NCBI GenBank assembly: GCA_001873165.1
Contig: MNYO01000014.1
Location: 1-8,370 of the forward strand
Length of the DNA stretch: 8,370 bases
Reading direction: 5' to 3'
Source: Candidatus Gracilibacteria bacterium CG2_30_37_12
Lineage (GTDB): Bacteria; Patescibacteriota; Gracilibacteria; BD1-5; UBA2023
Numbering within the stretch: position 1 is the stretch's first letter; the number at the start of each line of letters is the position of its first letter. The notes under the pieces are model-generated. The model had not been told where the DNA came from and ran no database searches. It was given only the letters and a program-made list of their open reading frames with translations. Of this stretch, positions 5,740 to 8,370 are shown in pieces. The position numbers were made by a program, and so were the translations under genes.

Positions 5740-8355
5740 ATGACTATTACTCAAATTCGTCGCCGTGACGGAGAATGTATTGATTTTGACAGAACCCGTA
5801 TAGAAAAGGCCATAGATCTTGCTGCCAATGATATAGGAGAAACCGATCGTTCATTTGTTACCGTTATTACTGACTTTATCGTAAAAGACCTCGAACATGT
5901 ATATGGAGAAATATTTGTAAATCGTACACCGAGCGTAGAGGATGTTCAGGATATCGTAGAACAGAATTTGATGAAATTTCATAAGTATGAAGTGGCGAAA
6001 CAGTACATTATTTACCGATCAAAACGAGCAGAGGAACGAACCGAGAAAAAAGATAAACTCATTAAGCAGTTCGAGAAAAATACGATGAAAGTTACTAAGG
6101 CAAATGGAGAAAAAGAATATTTCGATGCTGATAAAATCAAAGCAGTTTTTGATCGAGCTGTGAAAGGTCACGAAGATAGATGCTCTTTTGAAGACCTTAT
6201 GGGCGCTTTCAAGAAGAATCTCGTAGAAGATATCAAAACTTCCGATATCAATAAACTCCTCACAAAGACTTGTGTGGATTTGGTTTGTGTAGAAAATATC
6301 GCATGGGAACACATAGCAGCGCAGATTTTCCTCGGAAATGTCTATAAACAAGCAATCAAGAATCGTAAGATGACACTCGAGGATATCTATACCCCCGCAT
6401 CGTACAAATCTCTTTTTGATGAGTACATAAAAAATGGACTCTATTATAAGGATTTTTATAAACATTATAGCGAAACAGATATTCTTGAGGCAGGAAAACA
6501 CCTCAACAAAAATACTGATGAATCATACGGATATACGACCGTTCTCTCTCTCAATAAACGATATCTCTGCAATCCCAATAAAGTGACGAAAGAGCTTCCA
6601 CAAGAGATGTATATGTCTCTCGCACTTTTCCTCGCGATCCCAGAACCACAAGAAACTCGTCTCGCATTTGCACTCAAAGTATACGAGATGTGTTCGACTC
6701 AAAAAATCTCTCTTCCGACACCAACCCTTATCAACGCTCGTACAAACTACAACCAACTTTCAAGCTGTTTCAAGATCAATATCGACGATGATCTTCGTGG
6801 AATCTATCATGGAGTAGAAAATATGGCACAGATTTCTAAATACGGTGGAGGAATCGGAGTCTACCTTGGAAATATCCGTTCTCGTGGTGGAATGATTCGT
6901 GGAATCGAAGGAGTTTCCGGAGGAGTGAATCCTTGGATTAAAGTAGTCAATGATACAGCTATCGCGGTAAACCAGCTCGGAGCTCGTCTCGGATCTATCT
7001 CTGTGACGCTCGATGTATGGCACCGAGATATCTACGATTTTCTCGATCTTCAGACCGAGACAGGAGATATTCGTTCGAAAGCATTTGATGTATTTCCTGC
7101 TATTTCTGTTCCAGATCTTTTTATGAAACGTGTAAAAGAAAATGGAGAATGGACACTTTTTGATCCAAACGAAGTACAACGAGTGACTGGAAAGAAACTT
7201 CAGGATACCTATAGTACCGAATTTGAAGAACTCTATACAACTCTAGAAAAAGACGATCGACTTAAATTGAAACATACTATTAAAGCAAAAGATCTCTTCA
7301 AGAAATTCCTCAAGACAACGGTTGAAACGGGTATGCCATATGTATTCTACCGAGATACCGTCAATAAACTCAATCCGAACAAACACGCAGGGATGGTGTA
7401 TTCTACACAACTTTGTACAGAAATCTGCCAAAATACTTCTCCGACTAAGTTCGTCGAAGAAACTATCGAAGATGGGAAAATCATTCTCCGATATGAACCA
7501 GGAGATTTGGTGGTTTGTAACCTCGCTTCTATCAATGTGGCAAAGGTTTGTGATAAGGAAACTATGCAAGCAACATTCCCCGTTGTTATGCGAATTCTCG
7601 ATAATGTTATAACACTCAATTTTTACCCGATCAAAGAAGCGGAACACACGGCTATGAAATACCGAAGTGTCGGACTTGGATACCTTGGACTTGCAGAATA
7701 TCTCGCCACTCATGGAATGGCCTACGATTCTCTCGAAGCCCGAAATCATGTGGATGATCTTTTTGAACAGTACACATACTATACCTACGAAGCTTCTGTG
7801 AATCTTGCAAAAGAGCGTGGAACCTACGGAGTATATAAAGGTTCAGAATATGATAAAGGAATCCTTCTCGGTCATGATAAAGAATGGTTTGTTCGTGAGA
7901 AGAAAATGGGACAACAATGGGCAGAACTCTTCGATGCCATGAAAGCGCACGGAGTACGATTCGCGTACCACACTGCTCCAGCACCGAACACTTCCACAGC
8001 CGGTATCGTCGGAACGACTGCCGCACTTCTCCCCATCTACAAGAAGTACTTCGTCGAGACCAATCTCTCCGCTCCGACCGTTCGTGTCGCCCCAAAGCTC
8101 GCTCCAGAGAACTTCTGGCTCTACAAGGAGTACATCAACATGGATATGAACGACGTCATCGACATGATGTCCGTTATCTACCAATGGGTGGACCAGTCCA
8201 TTAGCTTCGAGTGGATGATCGATCCAGCCAAGGTTTCACCAGCCGAACTCTACGGATATTACGTGAAGTCCTGGGAACAAGGAATCAAGACCGTGTACTA
8301 TGTTCGAAGTCTGAGTGGGGAAGTGGGAGAGGCTTGTGTGAGTTGTAGCGGGTAA
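5740..8355 (+). CDS. nrdA: Class I ribonucleoside-diphosphate reductase, large (alpha) subunit
   Basis: Reduces ribonucleoside diphosphates to deoxyribonucleotides, together with a radical-generating beta subunit not seen in this window. The protein has 871 residues and is complete. It has two N-terminal ATP-cone domains: the first at about 3-95 (RRRDGECIDFD), the second from about 117 (VTKANGEKEYFDADKIKAVF). The alpha/beta-barrel catalytic domain follows. Active-site counterparts of E. coli NrdA are Cys343 (C225), Cys559 and Glu561 (C439, E441) in QLCTEI, and Cys593 (C462) in VVCNLASI. The tyrosine pair of the radical path is Tyr853-Tyr854, and the C-terminal redox pair is CVSC (866-869). 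Together these indicate class I, not the B12-dependent class. The residue matching Asn437 is Gln557. The start at 5740 is chosen because the cone begins there; the frame stays open to 5638, but those codons cover NrdR box 2. There are no TGA codons among about 50 glycines. Confidence 0.96.
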   Translation: MTITQIRRRDGECIDFDRTRIEKAIDLAANDIGETDRSFVTVITDFIVKDLEHVYGEIFVNRTPSVEDVQDIVEQNLMKFHKYEVAKQYIIYRSKRAEERTEKKDKLIKQFEKNTMKVTKANGEKEYFDADKIKAVFDRAVKGHEDRCSFEDLMGAFKKNLVEDIKTSDINKLLTKTCVDLVCVENIAWEHIAAQIFLGNVYKQAIKNRKMTLEDIYTPASYKSLFDEYIKNGLYYKDFYKHYSETDILEAGKHLNKNTDESYGYTTVLSLNKRYLCNPNKVTKELPQEMYMSLALFLAIPEPQETRLAFALKVYEMCSTQKISLPTPTLINARTNYNQLSSCFKINIDDDLRGIYHGVENMAQISKYGGGIGVYLGNIRSRGGMIRGIEGVSGGVNPWIKVVNDTAIAVNQLGARLGSISVTLDVWHRDIYDFLDLQTETGDIRSKAFDVFPAISVPDLFMKRVKENGEWTLFDPNEVQRVTGKKLQDTYSTEFEELYTTLEKDDRLKLKHTIKAKDLFKKFLKTTVETGMPYVFYRDTVNKLNPNKHAGMVYSTQLCTEICQNTSPTKFVEETIEDGKIILRYEPGDLVVCNLASINVAKVCDKETMQATFPVVMRILDNVITLNFYPIKEAEHTAMKYRSVGLGYLGLAEYLATHGMAYDSLEARNHVDDLFEQYTYYTYEASVNLAKERGTYGVYKGSEYDKGILLGHDKEWFVREKKMGQQWAELFDAMKAHGVRFAYHTAPAPNTSTAGIVGTTAALLPIYKKYFVETNLSAPTVRVAPKLAPENFWLYKEYINMDMNDVIDMMSVIYQWVDQSISFEWMIDPAKVSPAELYGYYVKSWEQGIKTVYYVRSLSGEVGEACVSCSG

Positions 8356-8358
8356 AAA

Positions 8359-8370
8359 GCGTTTTTATCT
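8359..8370 (+). terminator. Possible terminator cut by the window edge
   Basis: Just after the nrdA stop the sequence AAAAAGCGTTTTT gives 5-bp A/T arms around GCG and ends in a T-run. The stem is too weak to be convincing as seen. If nrdB follows, this may not end the transcript. Confidence 0.2.

Noticed and set aside
6019..8204. Open frames on both strands overlapping nrdA
   Set aside because: They overlap a complete, motif-verified gene and have no plausible composition or start signals.
1..8370. tRNA, rRNA or CRISPR features
   Set aside because: No cloverleaf, rRNA-like stretch or regularly spaced repeats were seen on either strand.

Overview
The window looks like chromosomal DNA from a bacterium that reads UGA as glycine (translation table 25), i.e. 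a Gracilibacteria (BD1-5/GN02) or Absconditabacteria (SR1) member of the Candidate Phyla Radiation. Six of the eight genes carry in-frame TGA codons (12 in total), several exactly where the family needs glycine, such as the LEG and HRGL motifs of the transposase. Nothing here separates the two phyla. Under the standard code three genes appear truncated or split, and three others (the transposase remnant and two genes of 92 and 98 codons) are almost invisible. None of the start codons is preceded by a recognisable Shine-Dalgarno sequence.

Layout. 1-220 (+): 3' end of a DDE transposase, followed by an 18-bp palindrome. 374-2673 (-): a two-gene unit, a membrane-anchored TPR protein followed 20 nt later by the replicative helicase dnaB, closed by a strong terminator; a second minus-strand terminator lies inside the transposase end. 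2826-3449 (+): a membrane-anchored His-rich protein of unknown function, divergent from the TPR gene. 3496-3535: an 18-bp hairpin serving as a two-way terminator. 3541-4882 (-): a 92-aa protein followed 10 nt later by a phospholipase D-superfamily lipoprotein. 4978-5002: another two-way terminator. 5092-5388 (-): an unrecognised 98-aa gene with three UGA codons. 5389-5739: a divergent regulatory region. 5740-8355 (+): complete class I ribonucleotide reductase large subunit (nrdA).

How it fits together. dnaB and nrdA are core DNA-replication and precursor-synthesis genes, though they lie on opposite strands and are not an operon. nrdA has a sigma70-like promoter with two NrdR-like boxes 31 bp apart at and after the predicted start of transcription, the usual arrangement for NrdR repression of RNR genes. 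The divergent 98-aa gene has its own promoter overlapped by another pair of direct repeats, also spaced 31 bp. The remaining genes (PLD lipoprotein, His-rich membrane protein, TPR protein) are envelope-associated by their N-termini.

The most unusual points are the glycine recoding and its uneven use (none in dnaB or nrdA, most glycines in the transposase remnant and the 98-aa gene), the hidden 98-aa gene with its repeat-covered promoter, and the lack of Shine-Dalgarno sites.
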